Translations under genes and position numbers: made by a program | In this document: piece after piece, positions 52,217 to 59,792 of the stretch | Layout: each line of letters begins with the position of its first letter | How positions within the stretch are numbered: position 1 is the stretch's first letter | Source: Phycisphaerales bacterium | GTDB lineage: Bacteria > Planctomycetota > Phycisphaerae > Phycisphaerales > UBA1924 | Reading direction: 5' to 3' | NCBI GenBank assembly: GCA_029260375.1 | Contig: JAJDDI010000068.1 | Coordinates: 1-64,000, forward strand | Length of the DNA stretch: 64,000 bases | The notes under the pieces: generated by a model | Database searches by the model: none | Seen by the model: only the letters and a program-made list of their open reading frames with translations | Told to the model about the DNA's origin: nothing

Positions 52217-53169
52217 TGGAATCGAACCCGCACAGTGGCGGCGAGTCTGACGGCCGCGGGATTCAGCCCGCCGAGGCGTACCGGGCGGCGCGCCCGAGTC
52301 CAAAGCCGGCGGCGCCTCGGCACAACCGGGGGGCGTCGGGTGTGTACGTCCCGATCGATCTCATCGAGTCGGAGAGCACGGACTTCGGTGAGTTGGAGCG
52401 TCTCCGGCAGATCACGGCCCGGGAGCCCGACCGTGGGCCTGGCGTCTACATCCCGTATCACATGATGCGGTCCGTCACGGCGCGTGAGAAGGGCGCGGTC
52501 GGGCTCGCGAGGGAGCTGCGGATCCGGCCGGTGTCGCAGACGCGTCGCGGGTTCGTGGCCGCCCAGGCCACGGCCGACGAGTTGAAGGATCACAACTACG
52601 ACGGGATCCAGGAGTATGACAACCCGATCCCGGGCTGGTGGCACATGATCTTCTGGGGTTCGATCGTGTTCGCGGTGTGCTACACGCTCATATACCAGTC
52701 CCCGCTGGTCCCCACGCTGCGCGAGCGGCATGCCTGGACCGAGGCCCGCGCCCTGGAGGTGCGGTTCGCGGAGCTGCGCGGCATCCCGATGGGAGAGGCA
52801 AAGCTCCTCCAGATCATGGGCCAGGACGCCTGGCTGGAGCAGGGGAAGGCCGTGTTCCGCCAGCAGTGCGCCCTTTGCCACGGGCCGAAGGGCGAGGGCC
52901 TGATCGGACCGAACATGACTGACGAGTACTACAAGAACACGAAGAGCCTCGGGGGCATCGTGACGGTGATCCAGAACGGCGCCGCCAACGGGGCGATGCC
53001 CGCGCAGCGGAACCTGATGAACGAGAACGAGATAGCGATCGTTGCGGCGTATGTGGCGTCTCTGCGGGGGCAGAACCTGGAGAGCCCGCGCGAGGCGGAG
53101 GGCGAGGTGATCCCGCCGTGGCCCACGCTGGACGCGGAGGGCAATGTTGTTCCCGGTGGGACGCCCTAG
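52216..53169 (+). CDS. ccoP: cbb3-type oxidase subunit CcoP, single heme, long N-terminal extension
   Basis: 317 residues from the ATG at 52216 (a GTG at 52213 is also possible; GGGGAAGGG lies upstream). The FixP_N segment is seen as YDGIQEYDNPIPGWWHMIFW followed by one helix (about 143-161). Only one cytochrome c motif is present, CALCH at 218-222; CcoP usually has two. Before the helix are about 125 extra residues with two similar phrases, GVYVPIDLIES (42-52) and GVYIPYHMMRS (76-86). It should pass electrons from cytochrome c to CcoO, in the membrane facing outward. Confidence 0.92.
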   Translation: MESNPHSGGESDGRGIQPAEAYRAARPSPKPAAPRHNRGASGVYVPIDLIESESTDFGELERLRQITAREPDRGPGVYIPYHMMRSVTAREKGAVGLARELRIRPVSQTRRGFVAAQATADELKDHNYDGIQEYDNPIPGWWHMIFWGSIVFAVCYTLIYQSPLVPTLRERHAWTEARALEVRFAELRGIPMGEAKLLQIMGQDAWLEQGKAVFRQQCALCHGPKGEGLIGPNMTDEYYKNTKSLGGIVTVIQNGAANGAMPAQRNLMNENEIAIVAAYVASLRGQNLESPREAEGEVIPPWPTLDAEGNVVPGGTP

Positions 53170-53199
53170 CGAGGAACGCGCCTGGAGGGTGTTTGTGCC

Positions 53200-54618
53200 A
53201 TGAGTTCGCTGCTGCAACCCGAAGACCGCGTGCTGGCCACACTCAACCCCGACGGCAGCCGTCGGTGGATCAACCCGAAGCTGATTACTGGAAGGTTCTG
53301 GAGGCGGCGCCGGCTCCTGGGGTGGTTTCTGATCGTGATCTTCGTGGCCTTGCCGCACATCCGTGTCGGCGGGCGTCAGTGGGTCTTCCTGGACTTCCTC
53401 CACCGCGAGTTCACGCTGCTGGGCAAGACGTTCTTCCCGACGGACACGCTCATGCTCGCGATCGCGATGATCGGCATATTCGTTCTGATCTTCTTTATCA
53501 CCGCGATCTTCGGGCGCGTGTGGTGCGGCTGGGCCTGCCCGCAGACCGTCTATCTCGACTTTGTGTTCCGCCCCATTGACCGGGCGCTCGGGTTCGCCAA
53601 GGGCGGCAAGGGAAAGCTGGCGTCGATGCCGCTGCGTGTTCGTCGGGTGATCCGGTGGGGCGTCTACCTTGTTGTCAGCTTCTTCCTGGCCAACACGTTC
53701 CTGGCGTACTTCGTGGGTTCGCGTGAGCTGCAGGAGTGGATCGTCGGCTCGCCGATGGATCACATCGCGGGTTTCATCTTTGTGCTGCTCGTCACCGGGA
53801 TGATGCTGTTCAACTTCCTGTTCTTCCGCGAGCAGCTCTGCACCATCGCCTGCCCGTACGGGCGGCTCCAGTCCGTCATGCTCGACGGCTCATCGCTCAT
53901 CGTGGGGTACGACAAGAAGCGGGGAGAGCCGCGCGGGAGGGCCAGGCGTTCTACGAAGGGGGGGGACGTTCGCCTCAAGGTGGTGAAGGTCGAGGAAGCG
54001 CAGGGCGACTGCGTGGACTGCGGGCTGTGTGTGGCGGTGTGCCCGACGGGCATCGATATCCGTGACGGGCTGCAGCTCGAGTGTGTGCACTGCGCGGCGT
54101 GCATCGACGCCTGCCACAGCGTGATGACGAAGATCGGGCGTGAGCCGGGTCTGATCCGGTACAGCTCGCAGCGGGCGCTTGAGACCCGGAGCTGGCGGAT
54201 GCTGCGTCCACGTATGGTGCTGTATCCGGTGGTGCTGCTCGTGCTCGCCGTGGCGATGGTCGCGCTTGTGGGTGACAAGGGCACGTTCGACGCGCTGCTG
54301 GTGCGGGAGAAGGGGCTGCCGTTCAACGTGCTCGAATCGGGTCAGGTCGCGAACCAGGCGCGCTTGCGTCTGACCAACCGCACGCCCGAGGCCCGGAGCT
54401 ACGAGGTCTCGGGGGAGGACGGGCTGACTCTCGTGGTGGATGAGGGGACTTTGGGCGCCCAGCCAAGGCAGACGGTGTCGGAGCGGGTGCTGATCCTGGC
54501 GGAGCCGGGGTTCTTCGCGGGCACGCGAGGGCGGCGGGATGTCGAACTCACCGTCGTTGATGACCAGGGCAGTGAACGCCACGTCCGGTACCGGATGTTT
54601 GGGCCGACAGGAGGCTGA
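53200..54618 (+). CDS. ccoG: Cytochrome c oxidase accessory protein CcoG
   Basis: 472 residues with about five membrane helices and two [4Fe-4S] ferredoxin sites: CVDCGLCVAVCP and CVHCAACIDACH. Other conserved parts: WVFLDFLHREFTLLGKTFFP, VWCGWACPQTVYLDFVF, EQLCTIACPYGRLQSVM. The C-terminal 120 residues form an Ig-like domain. In other bacteria it reduces copper for the CuB site. The gene starts 30 bp after ccoP. Confidence 0.95.
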   Translation: MSSLLQPEDRVLATLNPDGSRRWINPKLITGRFWRRRRLLGWFLIVIFVALPHIRVGGRQWVFLDFLHREFTLLGKTFFPTDTLMLAIAMIGIFVLIFFITAIFGRVWCGWACPQTVYLDFVFRPIDRALGFAKGGKGKLASMPLRVRRVIRWGVYLVVSFFLANTFLAYFVGSRELQEWIVGSPMDHIAGFIFVLLVTGMMLFNFLFFREQLCTIACPYGRLQSVMLDGSSLIVGYDKKRGEPRGRARRSTKGGDVRLKVVKVEEAQGDCVDCGLCVAVCPTGIDIRDGLQLECVHCAACIDACHSVMTKIGREPGLIRYSSQRALETRSWRMLRPRMVLYPVVLLVLAVAMVALVGDKGTFDALLVREKGLPFNVLESGQVANQARLRLTNRTPEARSYEVSGEDGLTLVVDEGTLGAQPRQTVSERVLILAEPGFFAGTRGRRDVELTVVDDQGSERHVRYRMFGPTGG

Positions 54619-54620
54619 CG

Positions 54621-55103
54621 ATGATTCGCAGGCTGATCGAGAGCGGAAGGATCTGGGCGCTCGCCGTCGTAGGGCTGCTCGCGCTAAACGTGGGCGTCTG
54701 CGCCGTGACCGTCGTCGCGGCGACGAGCGACCCGGTCGCGTCGGCGGTCGAGCCCGACTACTACCAGAAGGCGGTCGATTGGGATGTAGAGCGAGCCCTG
54801 TGGCCAACACCCGACAAGCTCGGGTGGGTGGTCCGTGTTGAGTCGCGTGAGAGCGCTGGCGTCATCGTCGAGATCACCGACCGCTCGGACGGCTCGCGTG
54901 TGCTCGGCGTAAGAGGTCGCGTCGTGGCGCGGCACGCGGGCGAGCGGATGGAGGTTCGCGAGGCGACGCTCACGGGCGGGGACGGCGGGGCGTTGATCTG
55001 GACGCCTGGAGAGACCGACGCCGGGCAGTGGACGCTCACGCTCTGGCTCGGGCGGGGGCAGGACCGTGCGTGGCTCACGCGGACCGTGATGATCGGGGGG
55101 TGA
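54621..55103 (+). CDS. fixH: FixH/CcoH-family protein
   Basis: 160 residues. N-terminal membrane helix (about 10-33), the conserved step DPVASAVEPDYYQKAVDWD and a beta-rich outer domain, all as in FixH. It takes part in cbb3 oxidase assembly, probably with the CcoI copper pump. The start codon lies 2 bp after the ccoG stop and the next gene begins 4 bp after its own. Confidence 0.9.
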   Translation: MIRRLIESGRIWALAVVGLLALNVGVCAVTVVAATSDPVASAVEPDYYQKAVDWDVERALWPTPDKLGWVVRVESRESAGVIVEITDRSDGSRVLGVRGRVVARHAGERMEVREATLTGGDGGALIWTPGETDAGQWTLTLWLGRGQDRAWLTRTVMIGG

Positions 55104-55107
55104 TGCG

Positions 55108-55923
55108 TTGGAACCGACGCCGACCGTGATTGGGATGCTTGGGGCTGTGCTGACGGCGAGTCTGGCCGGGAGCGGTCACTGCGCCGGGATGTGCGGCGCC
55201 ATCATGGCCTTCGCGGTGGGGGTCGGCGAGCAAGGAGTGCGCGGGCGCGTACGAGCGCACCTGGCCTACCACAGCGGGCGCCTGGTGATGTACAGCGTGG
55301 TCGGTGTCGCGGCGGGCGGCTTCGGCGCGGCGGCCAACCTGGGCGGATCGGCCATCGGGGTGCAGCGGATCGCGGCGCTGGTCGCGGGAACGCTCATGGT
55401 CGGCGCCGGGGTCTCGCTGATCGCTCGGCGGCACGTCGGGCGGATGTTCAACATCCCGATCCCGAGCCGGTGGCAGCGGTTTATCGAGCGGCTGCATCGT
55501 CTTGCGTTTGCGCTGCCGCCGGCCAAGCGGGCGCTGGTCATCGGGGCGTTGACGCCGATGCTTCCGTGCGCGTGGCTGTACCTGTTCGCACTGGTCGCCG
55601 CGGGAACGGGGAGCCCGGTGTATGGCGGGGCGGTGATGTTCGTGTTTGCTCTGGGCACGATGCCGGTTCTGGCGCTGCTTGGCGCGGGGCTCCAGACGAT
55701 GCTCGGGCCGCTGCGTGCTCGCTTGCCCGTGGTGACGGCGCTGCTGGTGATCGCGTCGGGCGTGATGACGCTGGCAGGGCGGGTGAGCCTTCCGTTGTTC
55801 GTGACACCCGCGATGGCGACGCAAGGGCCGGAAGGCGCCGGGTCGGCGCTGGAGCGTGTCCGTCAGATCGATCCGCACGAGCTGCCATGCTGCAACCCGC
55901 AGGGCGGGGGGCTGGACGGATGA
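55108..55923 (+). CDS. SafE/TauE-family membrane protein of the cbb3 locus
   Basis: 271 residues with about six helices, from a TTG start with a G-rich site upstream. Conserved parts are SLAGSGHCAGMCGAIM, HSGRLVMYSVVG, LTPMLPCAWLYLF and GALPVLALLG-like (GTMPVLALLG). The CxxxC near the start and the LPC motif resemble the group of 'sulfite exporter' proteins that in many cbb3 loci lie between fixH and ccoI, where they may import or hand over copper. Its stop overlaps the start of ccoI by 4 bp. Confidence 0.85.
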   Translation: MEPTPTVIGMLGAVLTASLAGSGHCAGMCGAIMAFAVGVGEQGVRGRVRAHLAYHSGRLVMYSVVGVAAGGFGAAANLGGSAIGVQRIAALVAGTLMVGAGVSLIARRHVGRMFNIPIPSRWQRFIERLHRLAFALPPAKRALVIGALTPMLPCAWLYLFALVAAGTGSPVYGGAVMFVFALGTMPVLALLGAGLQTMLGPLRARLPVVTALLVIASGVMTLAGRVSLPLFVTPAMATQGPEGAGSALERVRQIDPHELPCCNPQGGGLDG

Positions 55924-58379
55924 GCGCCGTCGCGACTCGGCCAGCGGAGGCGGGCGTCGGCGCCGACCGGCCGTGCGCGCACTGCGGAGCGCCCGCGGGC
56001 GCGGGGCCGGTCGTGGGGGTAGACGGGCGGGCGTACTGCTGCACCGGCTGCCGCAGCGTGCGTCTGATGCTCGAGTCGGGCGTCTTCGAGGCGCCCGAGG
56101 ACGGATCGCGCCTGAGCGTGCCACGCGGGCGTGGGTTCGCAGAGATGGACACGAGCGCGTTCGACGAGGCGTGTGTCGAGCATCTGGACGACGGCCTGCG
56201 CCGCTGCGAGCTGGTGGTCGATGGGATCCACTGCGTTGCCTGCGTGACCCTGCTCGAGCGACTGGCCCGGGTGGCGCCGGGCGTGGTCGAGTCTCGGGTG
56301 AGCTTCGGGCGATCGCGGGTGATGCTCATCTGGGACCCGGGACAGGTGGCGCTCTCCCGGATCGCGCGCGCGATCGCGGGCATGGGCTACCTCCCGCACC
56401 GGGCAAAGGGGTCACGGGCGGAAGCGGGTCGGCGACGCCACGACCGCGCGATGCTGGTGCGTGTTGGCGTCGCCGGAGCGATCGCGGGCAATGTGATGCT
56501 GATCTCCGTCGCGATCTACGGCGGCTTGTTTGACGGCATGGCTCCGGAGTACGCCCGCCTGTTCCGAGGTGTCAGCGCGGGGCTGGGCACGCTCTCGGTG
56601 ATCTGGCCCGGGTCGGTGTTCTTCCGGGGCGCGATCGCCTCGATCCGAACATGGACGCCCAACCTCGACCTGCCGATCGCGATTTCGCTCGGGGTCGGGA
56701 CGGTCTGGGGCCTGAGCAACGCGTTCCGGGGCCAGGGCGAGGTGTTCTTTGACTCGCTGTCGGCGCTCGTGTTCTTGCTGCTGGTCGGTCGATGGATCCA
56801 GCACACGCAGCAGCGCAGGGCCGCGTCGGCGCTTGAGCTGCTCTTCTCGCTCACCCCTGGCACGGCCCGACGGGTCGGGCCCGACGGGGCTCTCGAGGAC
56901 GTGCCCTCGGAGGCCTTGGCGCCCGGGGACCTCATCGAGGTGCGCCCGGAGGAGAGCCTGGCCGCGGACGGCGTGGTCGAGACCGGCGAGAGCCGAATCG
57001 ACGCGGGGATGCTCACCGGCGAGTCCCGCCCCGAGCCGGTCAGTGCCGGGGTCCGGGTGTACGCGGGGACCGTGAACCTGGGTTCCCCGATCCGTGTGCG
57101 GGTCTCGTGCGAGGGTCGGGAGTCCCGAGCTGGGCGGCTGATGGATCTGGTGGCCCGCGCAACGGAGTCTCGTGCCGGGATCGTGCTGCTGGCCGACCGG
57201 CTGGCCGGGTGGTTTGTTCCGGTAGTGCTGTCGCTCGCGGGGGTGACGTTCCTGATCTGGTGGGGGCGCGGGGTGGAGACGGCGCTCGAACATTCCACGG
57301 CTTTGCTGATCGTCTGCTGCCCGTGCGCGCTCGGGCTCGCGACGCCGATGGTCATGACCGTGACGCTCGGAGGTCTGGCCAGGCGGGGGGTGCTGGTCAA
57401 GGAGGCCGGCGCGATCGAGGCGCTCGCGGGTCGCGGGCGGCTGCTGCTCGACAAAACGGGTACGCTTACCGAGGGGCGGTTTGGCATCGTGGACCGGGCC
57501 GGTGACGCCACGGTCTGGCCCGTGGTTCGGGCGATCGAGGCGCACACGGCGCACACCATCGGGCGAGCGATCCACGAGGGGCTGGAGCCCAGAGGGTCGG
57601 CGGCGGTCGACGCCGTCGAGATCCGGAGCCACCCCGGGCTCGGGATCGAGGGACGTGTTGGCGCCGAGAGCTATCTGATCGGGTCCGAGACGCTGCTCCA
57701 GACCTTCGGCGTCGAGGCCGACCGATCGCTGATCGAGTGGGGGCGGGCCCAGGCGTGTGCGGGAGACACCCCCGTGTTCGTCGCCCGTGGCGGGCGGCTC
57801 GTCTCGGCGCTCTCGCTCGGGGATCGCGTCCGCGAGGGGGGGCAAGAGTTGCTGGAACAGCTGAAGGGCGCGGGCTGGGCGCCCGAGATCGTCTCGGGGG
57901 ATCGGGGCGAGATCGTCGCACGGATCGGTGAGTTGTTCGCCATACCGGGTGAGGGTGGGCGCACGCCAGAGAACAAGGTTGCTCGGGTCCGGGAGCTCAT
58001 CGCGGTGCGAGGGGGGGCGCGGGGCCCTGGCGCGTGTGTCGTTATGGTGGGCGACGGTGTAAACGACGCCGCGGCGCTGGCGAGCGCCGACGTGGGGATC
58101 GGGGTGCATGGCGGCGCCGAGGCGAGCCTGGACGCGGCGGATGTCGCGGTGCAGCGGCCCGGGCTGGAGCCCATCGGCGCCCTGTTTGAGACCTCCCGGC
58201 GCGCGATGCGCCGGATCCGGTTGTGCCTCGGGGTCTCGCTGGGCTACAACGCCGTGGCGGCCAGCCTGGCGATGGGTGGTTTGCTCAGCCCGCTGGCCGC
58301 GGCGGTGCTGATGCCGATCAGTTCGCTGAGCGTGCTGGCGATCGCGATGCGTCCGATCGGGGCAAGGGATAGAACATGA
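55920..58379 (+). CDS. ccoI: Copper-transporting P1B ATPase CcoI
   Basis: 819 residues. The N-terminus has two CxxC pairs (19-22 and 41-44), then an HMA domain with CVAC at 105-108. Eight helices follow; the metal motif is CPC at 467-469, TGE at 366-368, DKTGT at 511-515 and GDGVNDAAAL near 700. It exports copper for the CuB site of the oxidase. The ATG at 55920 lies within the preceding gene's stop (ATGA); the same overlap occurs with ccoS. Confidence 0.95.
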   Translation: MSAVATRPAEAGVGADRPCAHCGAPAGAGPVVGVDGRAYCCTGCRSVRLMLESGVFEAPEDGSRLSVPRGRGFAEMDTSAFDEACVEHLDDGLRRCELVVDGIHCVACVTLLERLARVAPGVVESRVSFGRSRVMLIWDPGQVALSRIARAIAGMGYLPHRAKGSRAEAGRRRHDRAMLVRVGVAGAIAGNVMLISVAIYGGLFDGMAPEYARLFRGVSAGLGTLSVIWPGSVFFRGAIASIRTWTPNLDLPIAISLGVGTVWGLSNAFRGQGEVFFDSLSALVFLLLVGRWIQHTQQRRAASALELLFSLTPGTARRVGPDGALEDVPSEALAPGDLIEVRPEESLAADGVVETGESRIDAGMLTGESRPEPVSAGVRVYAGTVNLGSPIRVRVSCEGRESRAGRLMDLVARATESRAGIVLLADRLAGWFVPVVLSLAGVTFLIWWGRGVETALEHSTALLIVCCPCALGLATPMVMTVTLGGLARRGVLVKEAGAIEALAGRGRLLLDKTGTLTEGRFGIVDRAGDATVWPVVRAIEAHTAHTIGRAIHEGLEPRGSAAVDAVEIRSHPGLGIEGRVGAESYLIGSETLLQTFGVEADRSLIEWGRAQACAGDTPVFVARGGRLVSALSLGDRVREGGQELLEQLKGAGWAPEIVSGDRGEIVARIGELFAIPGEGGRTPENKVARVRELIAVRGGARGPGACVVMVGDGVNDAAALASADVGIGVHGGAEASLDAADVAVQRPGLEPIGALFETSRRAMRRIRLCLGVSLGYNAVAASLAMGGLLSPLAAAVLMPISSLSVLAIAMRPIGARDRT

Positions 58380-58546
58380 GTGTGATCTACATCATGCTTC
58401 CGGTAGCGCTCGGGCTCGCGGGCCTGGCGGTGTGGGGGTTCGTCCGGGCCGTGCGCGGTGGGCAGTACGACGATCTGGACACCCCCGCGATGCGCGCTAT
58501 CCAGCGGGACGACGCGGACGCGGTCGATCCGAACAGTCAGCCCTGA
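58376..58546 (+). CDS. ccoS: cbb3 oxidase maturation protein CcoS
   Basis: 56 residues: MSVIYIMLPVALGLAGLAVW forms the membrane helix, then GFVRAVRGGQYDDLDTPAMR, the signature of CcoS, where the 'GQYDDL.tPa.R' part is highly conserved. It is needed for heme/copper insertion into CcoN in other bacteria. It starts inside the ccoI stop (ATGA), and its last 10 bp overlap the convergent methyltransferase gene. Confidence 0.93.
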   Translation: MSVIYIMLPVALGLAGLAVWGFVRAVRGGQYDDLDTPAMRAIQRDDADAVDPNSQP

Positions 58547-59712
58547 GTCTGGCGGGAGCCCGAGTACATCTCGTAGGTGAGCAGTCGGCACTCGATCTGC
58601 GAGTTCATGAAGGGCGTCCGCCGGCTGGTGCGGAGCCCGATCCGCTTGGAGAGATCACGGTTCCCGGTGAAGACGTGCCCGCTCCACCCTGGGCACCGCT
58701 GTTTGAAGTAGTCGCCGATGCGCTCGTAGGTGGGTTCGAGTACCGACTGATCGCCCAGGCGGAGCCCGTACTCCGGGTTCAGGATCACGTCGCCCGGCTC
58801 GTCGGGCATGGGGGTGTCAGCGAAGTCGCACTCAATAAACTCGATCAGATGGTCCACGCCCGCGGTCTTGGCGTTGCGCTTCGCCGCCTCAATGGCGCGC
58901 GGGTCGTGGTCGGAGGCGAGGATGGGCGGGACGCCCTCGGACGTGCCCAGCTTCCGCGCGGCGACGCGGGCCGAGCGCCAGGTGTCGTCCAGGTCGAGCA
59001 TGGTGTGCCCGAAGGCGTAGTTGCTGCGGAGGAGCCCGGGCGCCCGCTTGGCGGCGATCAGAGCCGCCTCGATCGCGAGCGTGCCCGAGCCGCACATGGG
59101 GTTGACGAACGGGCGCGTGCCGTCGTAGCCGGCGCCCAGAAGCACCGCGGCGGCGAGCGTCTCGCGCATGGGCGCGTCGTGAGGGAGTTTGCGGTAGCCG
59201 CGGTCGGAGAGGCGGACGCCGTTGACATTGAGGTAGACCCAGGCGCGGTCGCCCTTCCAGGTGAGGTGGATGACGATGCGGGAGCGGTCCGAGCCGCTGT
59301 CGGGGCGGGCGCCGGTGTGCTTGGTGATGCGGTCAACGATCGCGTCCTTAACCACGAGGTTGGGGTACATCGTGTTGTCGATCTTCGGGTTGGTGACGTT
59401 GGAGGTCACGCAGAAGAACGAATCATTGGGGATGAGCGTCTCCCAGGGGAACGCCGCGACCTGGGTGTAGAGCGCCTCGGGGGACGGGCAGCGGAACCGG
59501 CTGAGCAGCCAGAGCACGTGGTGGGCGGTGCGGAGCTTGAGGCACAGGTCCAGGCACTCAACAAGCGTTGCGCCGATATCGATCGCGACGTGGTCCTCGT
59601 TCTGCGCCTCGTGCCCCAGCGCCTCGAGCTCGTCGCGCAGGATCGGTGGGATGTACGGGGCGCAGGTGACGCGCGTCAGGGTCTTCTTGTGCGGGTTGAC
59701 GCTCTGGCTCAT
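58537..59712 (-). CDS. THUMP-domain class I SAM-dependent methyltransferase (RlmL-type)
   Basis: 391 residues. A THUMP domain (about 45-165) binds RNA; motif I is NPMCGSGTL (204-212), the acidic loop is ASDHDPRAI, and the catalytic motif is NPEYG (312-316) where relatives have NPPYG. The pattern fits the rRNA guanine-N2 methyltransferase family of RlmL/TrmN. It is likely cytoplasmic and modifies 23S rRNA or tRNA. GAGG precedes the ATG. The C-terminal 10 bp overlap the end of ccoS. Confidence 0.88.
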   Translation of the reverse strand: MSQSVNPHKKTLTRVTCAPYIPPILRDELEALGHEAQNEDHVAIDIGATLVECLDLCLKLRTAHHVLWLLSRFRCPSPEALYTQVAAFPWETLIPNDSFFCVTSNVTNPKIDNTMYPNLVVKDAIVDRITKHTGARPDSGSDRSRIVIHLTWKGDRAWVYLNVNGVRLSDRGYRKLPHDAPMRETLAAAVLLGAGYDGTRPFVNPMCGSGTLAIEAALIAAKRAPGLLRSNYAFGHTMLDLDDTWRSARVAARKLGTSEGVPPILASDHDPRAIEAAKRNAKTAGVDHLIEFIECDFADTPMPDEPGDVILNPEYGLRLGDQSVLEPTYERIGDYFKQRCPGWSGHVFTGNRDLSKRIGLRTSRRTPFMNSQIECRLLTYEMYSGSRQTQG

Positions 59713-59792
59713 CGGGCGGGCCTCGGGAAGGCACAGACTCTAGCCCGCCCTCACGAGACGGACTGTCTGCTCACACTCGCACTGCTCGGGGC

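Noticed and set aside
55191-55919. N-terminal extension of CcoI
   Set aside because: It is an off-frame reading of the SafE-like gene; the ATG at 55920 overlaps the preceding stop and leads into normal CxxC motifs.
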